A stretch of DNA of 64,000 nucleotides from Mucilaginibacter ginsenosidivorax (GCF_007971525.1 NZ_CP042437.1:3658001-3722000), one strand, 5' to 3'. Shown: positions 18,582-29,600, counted from the first letter of the stretch. A program made the numbers and translations. The notes: a model not told the origin generated them from the letters alone.

Positions 18582-19458
18582 ATGATTCGTATCCGAATTT
18601 TTTAAGGTAATTTTTTTTGCTGCGCCAGTCGGGAATCACTTTTACAAACATCTCCAGGAATACTTTTTTCTGAAAAAACTCTTCCATATCGCGGCGGGCA
18701 TACGTGCCTACTATTTTAAGCATGCTGCCGCCCTGGCCAATAATGATATTTTTTTGCGAATCGCGTTCTACAATAATTTCGGCGCTGATGCGATGCAGCT
18801 TTTCTCCTTCAACAAAAGCAGTTACAATTACTTCGGCACTATAAGGGATCTCTTTCTTGTATTGTTTAAGCAATTGTGCACGGATCATTTCTGAAGCGAA
18901 GAAGCGGTCGTTCCTGTCAGTTAGTTGGTCCTTTTCATAATACGCCGGGTGCTCAGGCAAATTGCCGATCACAAAATCCATAATGGCTTTAATATTATGA
19001 CCCAGCAATGCCGATATCGCGAAGATGGCTTTAGGGTTTAACTTCTCCTGCCAAAACTCCACTTTCTTTTTTACGGTTTCCTCGTCGCTTTGGTCAATCT
19101 TGTTAATAAGCACTGCTATTGGGGCCAGCGAACCTTCCAGTTTTTTTAAAACGTCGGTTTCGTCAAACTCCTCGTAAATATCGGTAACCAGCAAAATCAG
19201 GTCGGCATCAACAATTGATCCGTCTACCTGGTGCATCATACTTTCGTGCAATGCGTAATGTGGTTTGATAACCCCGGGCGTATCCGAAAACACAATCTGG
19301 TAGTTATCATCGTTAACAATTCCCAAAATACGGTGCCTGGTGGTTTGCGCTTTTGGGGTGATAATTGACATTTTTTCGCCAACAAGGGCGTTCATAAGGG
19401 TTGATTTACCAGCATTGGGCTTACCAATTATACTTACAAAACCTGCCTGGTGACTCAT
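18580..19458 (-). CDS. era: GTPase Era
   Basis: 292 residues from ATG 19458 (MSHQAGFVSIIGKPNAGKST). The 11 extra residues further upstream (MQSKYIFNYFY) look like an untranslated A/T-rich leader. G-domain motifs: GKPNAGKST, the switch II DTPG, NKID. The C-terminal KH domain has IIGQGGSMLKIVGTYAR, which binds the 16S rRNA 3' end during 30S maturation. Length and order are normal. A promoter-bearing palindrome lies immediately upstream. Confidence 0.97.
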   Translation of the reverse strand: MSHQAGFVSIIGKPNAGKSTLMNALVGEKMSIITPKAQTTRHRILGIVNDDNYQIVFSDTPGVIKPHYALHESMMHQVDGSIVDADLILLVTDIYEEFDETDVLKKLEGSLAPIAVLINKIDQSDEETVKKKVEFWQEKLNPKAIFAISALLGHNIKAIMDFVIGNLPEHPAYYEKDQLTDRNDRFFASEMIRAQLLKQYKKEIPYSAEVIVTAFVEGEKLHRISAEIIVERDSQKNIIIGQGGSMLKIVGTYARRDMEEFFQKKVFLEMFVKVIPDWRSKKNYLKKFGYES

Positions 19459-19480
19459 ATAAAAATAATTAAAAATATAT

Positions 19481-19519
19481 TTGGACTGCAAAGAAACGAA
19501 TTATATCTTTGCAGTCCAA
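19481..19519 (+). promoter_or_regulatory. Palindromic promoter upstream of tRNA-fMet, divergent from era
   Basis: TTGGACTGCAAAGA (19481-19494) and its exact reverse complement (19506-19519) enclose 11 bp. Reading right, TTG at 19481-19483, 20 nt and TATCTTTG at 19504-19511 make a consensus promoter about 90 bp before the tRNA. The symmetry places TTG and CTTTG boxes on the other strand too, towards era, but there the TA pair is missing. Confidence 0.55.
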
Positions 19520-19602
19520 TTAAAACGGAGTGCAAAATTGCATTTTGACGATTGGAAGCATCTTTCCGAGGTTATGACGGAATGCAACATATACCAATAC
19601 AG

Positions 19603-19675
<73 letters not shown>

Positions 19676-19687
19676 CATTGAAAATGA

Positions 19688-19720
19688 AAGCCTCAAGTTG
19701 AAAAATTTGAGGCTTTTTTA
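19688..19720 (+). terminator. Terminator of tRNA-fMet
   Basis: AAAGCCTCAA (19688-19697) pairs with TTGAGGCTTT (19707-19716), followed by TTTTA. Confidence 0.85.
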
Positions 19721-19926
19721 TTTGACAAGATTTTTTTGCTTGATCCGATTTTGGGGATCAAGCAGAATAGTAGAGGGGATGAATAAAAAAAGTTTGTTTT
19801 TTTGTAGGATAATAAATATTTACAGACTTATCCGCTGCACACGAAACCCTTGTCCGCCTGATTTTACCTGAAGGCATCTTAGAATACTTTGAACTTACCG
19901 ATGTCCGCTCGTCAGAGAATGGGCAA

Positions 19927-20184
19927 TTGAATATCCATTTGGAAGAAAAGAACCTGCCGCCTTCGGGGTATGAGAAGTCACAACTGGAATCAAAAGGTTT
20001 CTTACCCGAAACGGCTATACAAGATTTTCCGATCCGTGGACATAAGGTAGCGCTTTGTATTAAAAGGCGGAGATGGGAAGTAAAGCAAACCGGGGCTATC
20101 ATTACAAGGGATTGGAATTTAGTACTAAAAGGCGCACGGATGACGACAGAGTTCGGCACTTTTTTAAAAGGAATATTTGGATAA
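19927..20184 (+). pseudogene. IS transposase N-terminal region protein, probably 5'-damaged
   Basis: The 85-residue frame opens with a TTG. Coding similarity in the same frame continues upstream to about 19830 (LVRLILPEGILEYFELTDVR), then meets stop codons without a good start. The original ORF was therefore longer and has lost its 5' end, or shifts frame near 19828. Sequence such as GFLPETAIQDFPIRGHKV and LKGARMTTEFGTFLKGI is typical of the small N-terminal protein of ISAon1-like elements. It overlaps the transposase frame by 8 bp, suggesting the two were translationally coupled. Confidence 0.6.
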
Positions 20185-21161
20185 TAGCCCGATCAGTTGC
20201 CACCTTTTAGGCCATTTATATTCTTTGGATGGCAAGCAGTTACAACAACAATATAAAGACCATCTCAGTAACTTTCACAGTTGGGGCCAGAAAGATCATG
20301 CAGATGAATGGATGCTGTTTGCTGACAATATTGGCCCCTCGCTCAGCATAGACGAAACCGCTCTGAGTAATGGGGAACTGTATACGATTGTGACCAATAA
20401 GGAAGCAAAAGGCGGTAAAAAAGCGATCGTGGCGATGCTCAGGGGTACACAGGCCGAACAGATCATGACCGTGTTGGAACGAATCCCGGTACGTAAAAGA
20501 AATAGGGTAAAAGAAGTGACGATGGACATGGCAGCGAACATGATCAAAGCTATCCGCAGATGCTTTTCTAATGCAGTACGCGTTATTGACCGGTTTCATG
20601 TACAAAAGCTGGCTTATGATGCCGTGCAGGAAGCAAGGATCAAATATCGTTGGGAAGCATTAGAACAAGAGAACAAAGCTATAGAGGAGGCTAAAAAGAA
20701 TAAGCAAAGTCATCAGCCCGAAGTATTTAGCAATGGAGATACTTTAAAACAGTTACTGGCCAGGAGCAGATATCTGTTATTTAAGCATCAGGCCAAATGG
20801 ACAGCATCACAAAAAGAAAGAGCTGATCTGTTGTTTCCAAGGTATCCCTTGCTGCTCAAAGCTTACAACCTGTCCATCCGGCTGGGACAGATCTTCACCA
20901 TCTGTAAAGACAAGCAGCAGGCATTCAAAATATTGGCTATCTGGTATAACGATATAGAAGAGGCATGGAATTGATGCTTTTAAAACCGTAGCAAGGTCTG
21001 TTCAAACGCATTATGAGTCTATCTTGAACTTCTTCGACAACAGGAGTACAAATGCTTCTGCCGAATCCTTTAATGCCAAGATCAAAGCTTTCAGGGCTAC
21101 TTCAAGAGGCGTTAGAGATACCACCTTCTTCCTATTCAGGCTTGCTAAATTATATGCTTAA
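20177..21161 (+). pseudogene. ISL3-type DDE transposase, frameshifted near its C-terminus
   Basis: The main frame (20177-20974, 265 residues) carries SIDETALSNGELYTIV (first Asp) and EVTMDMAANM...VIDRFHVQKL (second Asp region), then stops after EEAWN. The missing tail is found at once in another frame: IDAFKTVARSVQTHYESIL, then NRSTNASAESFNAKIKAFRA (catalytic Glu) to LFRLAKLYA and a TAA at 21159-21161. A small indel near 20970 therefore separates the last catalytic residue from the rest, and the transposase should be inactive. Confidence 0.8.
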
Positions 21162-21218
21162 CTATTTATCCACCCCCAACTTTTCGGACTGATCCCTGAT
21201 CCCGGATCCCAGAAAAGT

Positions 21219-21315
21219 TGGTGTTTTGATATAAACAAAAAAACCCACAATCGTTTGATTGCAGGTTTTTAGTATCTTTCGATATTGCTTTTAGTAGCCC
21301 GTAGGGGAATCGAAC
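21219..21315. repeat. Left island junction: displaced copy of the tRNA-Glu 3' end and its terminator region
   Basis: 97 bp align to 48681-48778 with about eight differences. The last 23 bp (21293-21315, beginning AGTAGCCCGTAGG) are identical in both places and correspond to the 3' end of tRNA-Glu. The hairpin in this copy (CCCACAATC...GATTGCAGG) has mismatches that the intact copy lacks, as expected for a terminator no longer serving a tRNA. Confidence 0.85.
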
Positions 21316-21662
21316 ACGACTCACTATCTACTGGCTTACAATATTTTATGTGTGTTTAATTTAGCTACGCACCGAATTACTCACCACTATTTGATGCAGA
21401 TTATTTACAAATCTCATGCTGTAAAGATACTAAATATTGCATCTTCCTAAAAATGTCTTTTGATGAAAATATTATCAGCTGACGGTTAATTGAAAAAACT
21501 GTTTAATGATATCATTCGGCGAAAAACATTAAAAGACTTCTGAATTGCAAAGGAATTTATTAAGGATAACCGCAGGGCAATGGCCGACCTGATCGCTTTT
21601 GCCCCCTCCAAATGAACCGAAATTACAGGCGAAATTATTTTTGACTATCTAAATAACCCGGC
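21316..21662. other. Non-coding left end of the island, with one arm-type site
   Basis: 347 bp without a convincing gene. GCTACGCACCGAATT at 21364-21378 is the exact inverse of a site at the other end of the island (48605-48619), as expected of integrase arm-binding sites. A short open stretch MADLIAFAPSK near 21580 looks like the wreck of a gene and stops at once. Confidence 0.6.
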
Positions 21663-22316
21663 ATGTTAGTGTTCCAGGTCTCTTATTACTTATTTCGGCC
21701 CGAAGATAAAAACCGGTTACTATACCTGATATTGTTGGCTTTACTGCTTTTTTATAACATTACAGGAGGCCTTTTTCCAGATCCGCAATTTACCCTTTCA
21801 GTCGCCACCCAGCTAATGATCGCTTACGGCAGCGGCTTTTTAATGGCATCATACTTCCCATACTACTTTTATAAGGCGTTCAATCTCCGGTCATTGCGGT
21901 GGCATGCGTTATTTAGGGTGCCGCTGCTCCTGATGCTGCCATATGTGATTTTTTTTGTAATTGTCTATACGCTCTATGGAAATCTCGACATCAGTATAAA
22001 ATACGGCATGATCGTGCCCTTCATTTATGCGCTCGTGTTGCTTTGGGTCATGTTTAAAGCAATCAGGAAAAAACATAAAACCCAAAGAAACAATAATCAA
22101 TATCTTGAAGAGATAGCCATGTATCTTGCTATAAGTCCCTGGGCTGCTTTAACCGTATTTGGTTTTGTTGAAAAAAGTCAACTTGTTGAAGTCCTGTGCA
22201 CAAACACCGGTATAATTGCCATCAGTTTCTTATTTATATGGAAATCGATCAAAAAAGCACGCTATGAGTACCAGCGTCTTCTGAAGCTATCTTCTGAAGC
22301 TATCTATGGATGGTAA
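21663..22316 (+). pseudogene. Membrane-sensor half of a LuxR-type regulator, split by a 13-bp tandem duplication
   Basis: 217 residues, mostly hydrophobic, with about six or seven membrane spans (LILLALLLFYNITGGLF, LMASYFPYYFYKAF, LLLMLPYVIFFVIVYTLYG, IVPFIYALVLLWVMF and two more near 160-195). It ends with a basic linker YEYQRLLKL, after which the frame is wrong because CTTCTGAAGCTAT occurs twice in a row (22278-22303). Removing one copy fuses the frame to the next one as YQRLLKLSMDGKSPEMF. The family is a membrane-bound helix-turn-helix regulator, normally one protein. It is upstream of the RHS genes, which it may control. Confidence 0.75.
22278..22303 (+). repeat. 13-bp tandem direct duplication inside a coding region
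   Basis: CTTCTGAAGCTAT at 22278-22290 is repeated exactly at 22291-22303. Thirteen is not a multiple of three, so the second copy shifts the frame. Slippage between the copies could restore it. Confidence 0.9.
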
Positions 22317-22536
22317 ATCACCCGAAATGTTTTTGGAGAACTTCCGACGTTACGGATTAACCAAAACTGAAATTGAAATAGTACAAATGCTTTTTAAAGG
22401 AATGGACAATAAAACAATTGCTGAAAGCTTATTCATTTCGGAGGAAACGGTAAAAAAACATATATATAATACATTCCGAAAAACGCAGGTGAAAAATCGG
22501 CAGGCGTTGTTACACAAGCTGCAAACTATGCACTAA
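22306..22536 (+). pseudogene. LuxR-type DNA-binding half of the split regulator
   Basis: 76 residues: FRRYGLTKTEIEIVQMLFKG followed by NKTIAESLFISEETVKKHIY and RKTQVKNRQALL, a complete LuxR/GerE helix-turn-helix. It overlaps the upstream frame by 11 bp. It could still be made as a free DNA-binding domain if the ATG at 22306 is used, but without its membrane sensor. Original function inferred: membrane-signal-controlled transcription of the genes that follow. Confidence 0.8.
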
Positions 22537-22908
22537 TTTATTCTTTCCGTCTTCGTAAAATTATCATTTTACAGTTATTTATTAAACAACGTTGCGCTTT
22601 TTGTAAAAAACTAACCCATTGACTATCAATAAAGTAAAAGTTAAGTTTTGACCTTTAATATCATTGCGATAATCTATATTAGTGCTACCAGTTACTAAAA
22701 CCAAAAACCGAGTCACAATGGAAAATATTCTCAACAGACCACATTAGCAATCGTTGACGGCATAACCTGTTATATTGATTTTGTATAACATGTAATAAAG
22801 AATTCTGCTATCTGTTCGCCGCACATTGCAAAGAGGCAGCATCTTTTTTGTAGCAACCAAATTGAAATGTACCACTAAACCAATTCACTAATCGCTTAAG
22901 CCTTTTCG
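22537..22908. other. Non-coding stretch upstream of the RHS module
   Basis: 372 bp, A/T-rich, no convincing gene. The promoter of the RHS genes is expected here, but I could not assign a clear TTG/TAnnTTTG pair. Confidence 0.4.
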
Positions 22909-25900
22909 ATGAAAGTTAAACTTTTATGGATATTTTTTATCCTGTTAACCTGCGCCAAATCCTATGCGCAAATCTCCGGATCCAGGTATTTTGTTCCGAA
23001 CCCTTTTCCCAATTCGCCTAATAGCGCGGCTTTTGCCAAATATGGCGATTACAAGGTAAGTTATTTTACGGGGGTTCCGGATATCTCAATACCGCTTTAC
23101 ACCGTACAGTCCGGAAGCCTGCAAATCCCGATTACGTTATCGTATCATGCATCCGGCATCAGGGTTTCTGATGTGGCAAGCTGGGCGGGTTTGGGATGGT
23201 CGGTCTCAAGTGGAGGAAGTATAACGAGGCGGGTAATGGGGCTCGAGGATGAAAATTCATCCGGATACCTTGCGGGTAATTGGAAAGATCCGCTCACCAT
23301 TGACCTAAATACTGACAATAGCGACATACTTTGGGCTTCTATGGTGGTACAAGGCAACACAGATTCGAGACCGGACATATTCTCTTATGACTTTCCCGGT
23401 TATAGCGGAAAATTTTTCTTTGAAGGCAGTAACGGTTACAAGCCGGCGTTAATTCCTTTTTCACCAATATCCATCGTTAACACCGCCTATGCCGTTGGTG
23501 GCCCAAGTTTACCATATCCTAAGACTCCTAACTTCACGATTACCGATGAGCATGGAAACGTCAGTAAATTCGGCTATAATAACCGGGAAACAACAATGAC
23601 GACCACACCTAACGTCACCAAAACGGTTACCTCCGCCTGGATGCTGGAAAGTATGATGTCGCAGGACAGGAAGGATACTGTTACCTGGTCTTACACTACT
23701 CAAGCTGTCGCTAATCCGGGTTTAACCGCACAATATGATGTAATAACCGATAATGTAAGCGGACAAGGTCCGCACCCTTATAATAATTACTACGCTCCGG
23801 GAGCGCATAACAATTCTACCACACTATCAAATATTGTAGAAAACGACGTATCACAGATTAATTTCAAAAACGGAAAAGTAGTTTTTCAAAAAGACGCTTC
23901 CATACGTCAGGACGTGCCCACAACCAATTCGATCTACGGGCTTGCCAATATCAAAATATACGGGTTTAATTTTAGTACTAAAAATTACCAACTGCAAAAG
24001 AGTATCGTTTTTTATAAAAGTTATTTCAATCCTTCTGGTAATGAAAATCAAAAGAGGCTACGGTTGGATTCGATACAAGTGTTAGATGCCGGCGGTAGTA
24101 TTATGCAGCACTATAGGTTCACGTATAACACAAGTATTACTATGCCTGCTTATGATTCTTTCGCGAAAGACTATTGGGATTATTACAACGGCAAAACAAC
24201 CAGCGATGCGCTTGTTCCACATATGACGTATACGGCATCCTGGGCAGGCGGCACCAATACTTATACAATCGGTAGCAGCGTGGCCAACAACCGGGATCCA
24301 GACTCCACCTACATGCAGGCGTGCATGCTCACGAGCATCGCTTATCCAACAGGCGGTCATACAGACTTTACATATCAGACCAACCGATATCTTGATATAA
24401 ATAACAATATAGTATTGGCAGGCGGCCTTCGTATCACTTCCATTAAGAGCTATGATGGAATTAGTGCGACTCCAATTGTTAAAACGTACCAATACAATAC
24501 AGCCCGTTTCAACTCTTATTTGCTAAACGCATATTTTACTAACACCCAGTTGCACCGCTACTGGGGGTTATGCCAATCTGACGGAAGTGGGCATATAATA
24601 AACGGTCAGATTTCAGGCTACGAAAATTACAACACCGTCAACTCCAATCCTACGAACGATCTTGTTCCTTTCGATGGCTCAATCGTTGTTTACCCGTCGG
24701 TAAGTGAATTTATTGGAACACCTGGCGCAAATGTTGGCAGGACAACTTACATTTTTCGCGATGCAAGTGACGCAAGACAGACCTCTATGAGTGGCGCCCC
24801 TCTGTTCGAAAGTACATTCTATGCCAGGGGACAATTGCTAAGTAAAACAGACTGGTTAAAAAAATCGGACGGCAGCTATCAAATCGTAAAAAAGGACTCC
24901 AGCAGCTACACTGCGTTTCCAAAAAACTATCATGAGAATGCTGGTATTGTGGTTGACCAAAAAGCCTGGGACGAAGGGCCATGTCCGGATCCGATGCATT
25001 ATTATGGCGGCGGCGAATATACCCCTAATACATTTAATCAATTTGTATGGCAGAATTACAGCATTCCATCAGACGATAACTATCAGACGGGATCGACAAC
25101 ATATTTGTATGACCAGACAGACCCTACAAAGTTTACAACATCGACAGTAACGAACAAGTACGACAACTTTAAACATCAGCAGGTAACCAGGAGTTACCAT
25201 TCAGATAGTAAAGGCAATATCAATATCACGACGATGAAATACCCAGCCGACTATTTAAACGGCAGCAGCACCGGTAACGTCGTATTAGATAGTATGCTGA
25301 ACCGGAACATGCAGGCGGAATTGATCGAGAAATGGGACACGGTGAAAAATATATCAACGTCAACCAGCGGCGTCGTATCGGGCCAGCTAAATTCATACAG
25401 GCTGGTTTCCAATTTAGGGGCAACCGAGGTAATGAGCGATAAGGTAAGTCGTTTGCGTGTTGCTGCGCCATTAACAAACTTCACTGCTTCAATTGTTTCG
25501 TCAGGAGCATTGGCATCCGACTCCCGTTATCAGCAAATGATCAGCTTTGATAATTACAGTTATTACAATAATCTGTTACAATATACAGCCCGGAACTCAA
25601 CACCTGTATCCATCATCTGGGATTATAATAACGCCTTGCCCGTAGCCCAGGTCAAAAATGCGGCGAATGGGAATGCGGCATATACGAGCTTTGAGGCAGG
25701 AGGTATGGGCGGATGGAGCTATTCCGGGATACCGGTAAATGACCCCAGTGCACCTACCGGTCAAAATGTTTATTCACTGGCAAGCGGATCGGTAACTACT
25801 TATCCTACCGATTACTCGAGGGCTTATGTGGTTTCTTACTGGAGCAATAACGGTGTTGCTACTGTATATGCCGGTAATTACATCGGCGGCACCGCCCGGC

Positions 25901-26661
25901 GGGCTTCCAATGGCTGGACCTATTATGAACACCTGATACCGGCGGGCTCTACAGGTTCGGTAACGGTAAGTGGTACCACATCGATAGATGAGCTGGCCTA
26001 TTATCCACAGAATGCGCAAATTACTACTTATACCTATGACCCGAATGGATTGACTGATCTTACCGACACGAAAGGTGTAATCACAGGTTTTGATTATGAC
26101 TTCTTCCAGCGGCTTAAGAACATCCGGGACTGGAACGGGAATATTGTTAAGAATTATGGTTACCATAATTATGACATGATTAAAACCAACGATGCGATCA
26201 GCACGCCGACCCTGACAAGAAACAACTGTCCGCCGGGCACAAACCCGACCTCCACGACGTTTACCGTGCCGGCCGGAAAGTATAGTTCATCAACGAAGGC
26301 CTCGGCTAATGCAGAGGCGCAGTATGATCATGATGCCTATGGACAGATTTACGCGAACAAGACCTGCGGATGTCCCGTGCAGATGATATCTTTTACGCTG
26401 ACCAATAATACGGGCGAAACGGGGTTTTCGGCAAATTTCAGTGGCACGGGATCCTACAGTTTCCCGTTTCCAGCATCCGGAAGTACAACAGTGCAGATTC
26501 CCGCAGGCACCTACAGTTTATCGATCCCTCCGGTCTCGCCGTTTAATTCACATCACTGGAAACTGGGAAATGTGAGAGCCGAAATATATGCGCCATCTGC
26601 ATCATTCAGCAATGTTATTATCGGTACAGGTAGTACAGATTCATTTTTAACGGTTTATTAA
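22909..26661 (+). CDS. Large exported RHS/YD-associated protein (SpvB/TcaC-like N-terminus)
   Basis: 1250 residues with a clear signal peptide (LLWIFFILLTCAKSYAQ). The mature start (AKYGDYKVSYFTGVPDISIP, then LQIPITLSYHASGIRVSDVAS and WAGLGWSVSSGGSITRRV) is the conserved opening of SpvB/insecticidal-toxin-like shells in Bacteroidota. YD-type repeats are sparse until the end (TYTYDPNGLTDLTDTKGVI, GFDYDFFQRLKNIRDWNGNI). The last about 200 residues are a separate beta-rich region with CGCPVQMISFTLTNN. It ends 10 bp before the next RHS gene, so the two form an operon and may assemble together. Role inferred: part of the shell that houses a toxic C-terminus, or a cell-surface filament. Confidence 0.75.
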   Translation: MKVKLLWIFFILLTCAKSYAQISGSRYFVPNPFPNSPNSAAFAKYGDYKVSYFTGVPDISIPLYTVQSGSLQIPITLSYHASGIRVSDVASWAGLGWSVSSGGSITRRVMGLEDENSSGYLAGNWKDPLTIDLNTDNSDILWASMVVQGNTDSRPDIFSYDFPGYSGKFFFEGSNGYKPALIPFSPISIVNTAYAVGGPSLPYPKTPNFTITDEHGNVSKFGYNNRETTMTTTPNVTKTVTSAWMLESMMSQDRKDTVTWSYTTQAVANPGLTAQYDVITDNVSGQGPHPYNNYYAPGAHNNSTTLSNIVENDVSQINFKNGKVVFQKDASIRQDVPTTNSIYGLANIKIYGFNFSTKNYQLQKSIVFYKSYFNPSGNENQKRLRLDSIQVLDAGGSIMQHYRFTYNTSITMPAYDSFAKDYWDYYNGKTTSDALVPHMTYTASWAGGTNTYTIGSSVANNRDPDSTYMQACMLTSIAYPTGGHTDFTYQTNRYLDINNNIVLAGGLRITSIKSYDGISATPIVKTYQYNTARFNSYLLNAYFTNTQLHRYWGLCQSDGSGHIINGQISGYENYNTVNSNPTNDLVPFDGSIVVYPSVSEFIGTPGANVGRTTYIFRDASDARQTSMSGAPLFESTFYARGQLLSKTDWLKKSDGSYQIVKKDSSSYTAFPKNYHENAGIVVDQKAWDEGPCPDPMHYYGGGEYTPNTFNQFVWQNYSIPSDDNYQTGSTTYLYDQTDPTKFTTSTVTNKYDNFKHQQVTRSYHSDSKGNINITTMKYPADYLNGSSTGNVVLDSMLNRNMQAELIEKWDTVKNISTSTSGVVSGQLNSYRLVSNLGATEVMSDKVSRLRVAAPLTNFTASIVSSGALASDSRYQQMISFDNYSYYNNLLQYTARNSTPVSIIWDYNNALPVAQVKNAANGNAAYTSFEAGGMGGWSYSGIPVNDPSAPTGQNVYSLASGSVTTYPTDYSRAYVVSYWSNNGVATVYAGNYIGGTARRASNGWTYYEHLIPAGSTGSVTVSGTTSIDELAYYPQNAQITTYTYDPNGLTDLTDTKGVITGFDYDFFQRLKNIRDWNGNIVKNYGYHNYDMIKTNDAISTPTLTRNNCPPGTNPTSTTFTVPAGKYSSSTKASANAEAQYDHDAYGQIYANKTCGCPVQMISFTLTNNTGETGFSANFSGTGSYSFPFPASGSTTVQIPAGTYSLSIPPVSPFNSHHWKLGNVRAEIYAPSASFSNVIIGTGSTDSFLTVY

Positions 26662-26671
26662 TAGCAGGACC

Positions 26672-29600
26672 ATGGAAGAGAAAATCAACACAAAAGTGAA
26701 AAACAAGATGTTTTTAACCGAAAAAGTTCTTGCAACGCTGTTAATAACCATATGTATCTCGAGTACATCATTTGCCCAATCCCCCGACCAGAATTACGTA
26801 ATCAGCAAGGTCAGTCGGGTCAGTGGGTTGATGGATGACGCTACGCTTACAACAGCCAGTTCTGATAAATCGAAAGTTCAAACGATTATCCAATATGTCG
26901 ATGGAATTGGCAGACCGATACAAACAATTCTATCAAAAGCGTCTCCGTTAGGATATGATATTGTTACCACACAGGGTTATGATTCATATGGAAGGGAAGT
27001 AAAACATTATTTACCCTATGTACCATCAACAGGTACTGCTGGAAATTACAGGTCTGATGCATTAACCAGTGCGCAAGCTGCTTTTTACAATACACCCCCA
27101 TCAGGAATTGTTCAGATCCCATCTTCAACACAAATAGCATATGGTGAAACAAGATTTGAAACGTCGCCACTCAATCGTGCTGTAGAACAAGGAGCACCAG
27201 GTCTTTCATGGAAAATTGGAGGCGGGCACACGGGTACATTTACATATTCTTCAAACACATCAAGCGATGCAGTTAAATTGTGGGTGTTAAATACGAGTGG
27301 GTCAGGCGCGTCTTATTCAGGGTCGTATGGAGACGGAAAATTAACCAAAACAATCACTGTTAACGAAAATGGAAACTCGCTTATCGAATTTAAAGATATT
27401 GATAGCAGGGTAATTTGCAGAAAAGTTCAATCAGGAGCGAGTACCTTTCTGGTGACAGATTATGTGTACGACGACTTAGGTCGCCTACGCTATGTTATCC
27501 CGCCATTGCCGACAGCTTCAGGGGCAAATTCAGCGGTTGTTTTACCTTCTACTTTTGATGAAACTACCACGGTGTTTCTTAACTTCTTTTACGGTTATCA
27601 TTATGATGACTTGGACAGACCTACGGAGAAGAAAATTCCTGGACAGGGCTGGCAATACTTGGTCTACGATAAAATGGATAGACCAATAATGAGCCAAGAT
27701 CCCAATCAAAAAACTCTGGGCTATTGGATTGTAACCAAATATGACGCCTTAGGAAGGATTGTTATGACTGGTGAGCTTACAAGCTCTTCGACTCGCAGTT
27801 CTTTTCAGGCAGCAGCAGATGCATCAACTAATAATGTATGGGAAGATTTTACAAATGCTACTACAAATTATGGCTATACCCACGTAAGCTATCCAGATAT
27901 TAGTCCAGGAACAGGAAAAAAAGCACTAACAATAAGTTACTATGACAATTATGATGTATTGTCAAATCCTTCTGTAAACCCCAATTCGGCAATCTTTTCG
28001 GCTCCATCCTCGACAATTGATTCACTTGATAAATTCCCAAGAAGTTTAATTACCGCATCATTGACAAATATTCTTGGAACCGGCAATTATATATTTTCAG
28101 TGAATCATTACGATAAAGATGCACGCGTTGTAAGAACAATAAGTCAGCACTTCCAAGGAAGCATCTTAGCTTACAATAAATACAATACTAGGGACAATCA
28201 ATATAGTTTTCAAGGAAAATCCACACAGAGTATAAGGAGACATTATTTACCTGCTTCCAGCAGCCCACAAGTTACGATTCTGACGGCCGTTTCATATGAT
28301 CACATGAATAGGCCCTTGCTTAACCAGCAACAATATACGACGCCAACCATCACAGGGCTGCTTGTAACGATTTCAAAAAGCGACTATAATGAAATCGGAC
28401 AACTAAAAACAAAACATTTACATAATACGACAGCGGGAACACCAACAAATTCAGGATTTTTGCAACATATTGACTACCGTTATAATAGCCGCGGCTGGAT
28501 AACCAGGATAAATGACGCCTCAAATATCAATTACACAGATGAGACATTTACTTCGCAGCTTGACATTTTTTCCGAAAACTTAGATTATGATCAGATCACC
28601 AATGGATTAGGTGGAACGGCACAATATAACGGAAACATTAGCAATATTAAATGGCAAACTAAATTACCAACTTCAGTTACTTTAACGCAGGAGTATAAAG
28701 GTTACCTCTTTACCTATGACCCATTAAATAGATTAACAAATGCCGCTTACAAGGCACAAACAGTCGCAAATAATTCTGCTTATGATGAAACTACTAGCTA
28801 TGACGAACTCGGCAATATTTTGACACTAACAAGAAAAAACGGCGCTTCGAGTACACTTAATAACCTTGCCTACAGTTACACAATTGCAGGCACCAGAAGC
28901 AATAAGTTGTTGTCTGTTACCGATTCGGGCATAGAGGCAATGACTTCAAACTATACTTATGATTCAAATGGTAATTTGCTCACAGACAGTTACAAGACCA
29001 TTGCAGCCACAAATCCAATTGTTTATAATGAACGAAACTTACCAAGCCTGGTTACAATTACCACAGGAAGCAAGACACTTACTTATAGATATGATGCCGC
29101 AGGAAGAAAATTAGAGCGATTAACGAAATTAGGTTCTACTGTGGCTGAAGATCGTTTCTATGACGATGGAATTGAATATACTGGAAATACTATTGAATCA
29201 ATTCAAACTGCGGAAGGCCGAACCTTGCCAACATCCGGTGGATATATTTTTGAATATTATATAACAGATCATTTGGGTAACATCCGGGCGATGTTTGGAG
29301 ATAAGAACAACGATGGCATGTTAACAGCAGATGAAATAACCCAGGTAAATGATTACTATCCTTTTGGCAGGAAAATCAATTATGGTCAATCATTTACTTC
29401 AAATCCTGACAATACTTATAGTTACAATGGAAAGGAATTGCAAAAGGATATTGCTGAGTATGATTATGGTGCGCGGTTCTATGATCCTGTAATTGCAAGA
29501 TGGAACACAATAGATCCGTTAGCCGAAATAGGTAGAAGATTTAGTCCCTATATATATGTCGAAAATAATCCTATTAGGATGATAGATCCTGATGGAATGA

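Larger units (their letters stand above)
19730..21190 (+). mobile_element. Decayed insertion sequence, ISAon1-like group with an ISL3-type DDE transposase
   Basis: Two overlapping reading frames encode a short N-terminal protein and a DDE transposase, the layout of ISAon1-like elements in Bacteroidota. The transposase is frameshifted. Element ends are not certain: a 9-bp inverted repeat GCTTGATCC/GGATCAAGC lies at 19738-19763 and a GATCC-rich stretch lies at about 21188-21210, but I see no clean terminal inverted repeats or target duplication. It is inserted between tRNA-fMet and the left edge of the large island. Confidence 0.7.

Noticed and set aside
20177..21161. Programmed frameshift producing the full transposase
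   Set aside because: There is no A6-7 or similar slippery run at the break near 20970, and the small upstream ORF also lacks a proper start. Decay is the simpler reading.
21293..21340. A second tRNA-Glu gene at the left island junction
   Set aside because: Only the 3' end matches; after GGGGAATCGAAC the sequence departs and no anticodon arm can be formed. It is an att scar.
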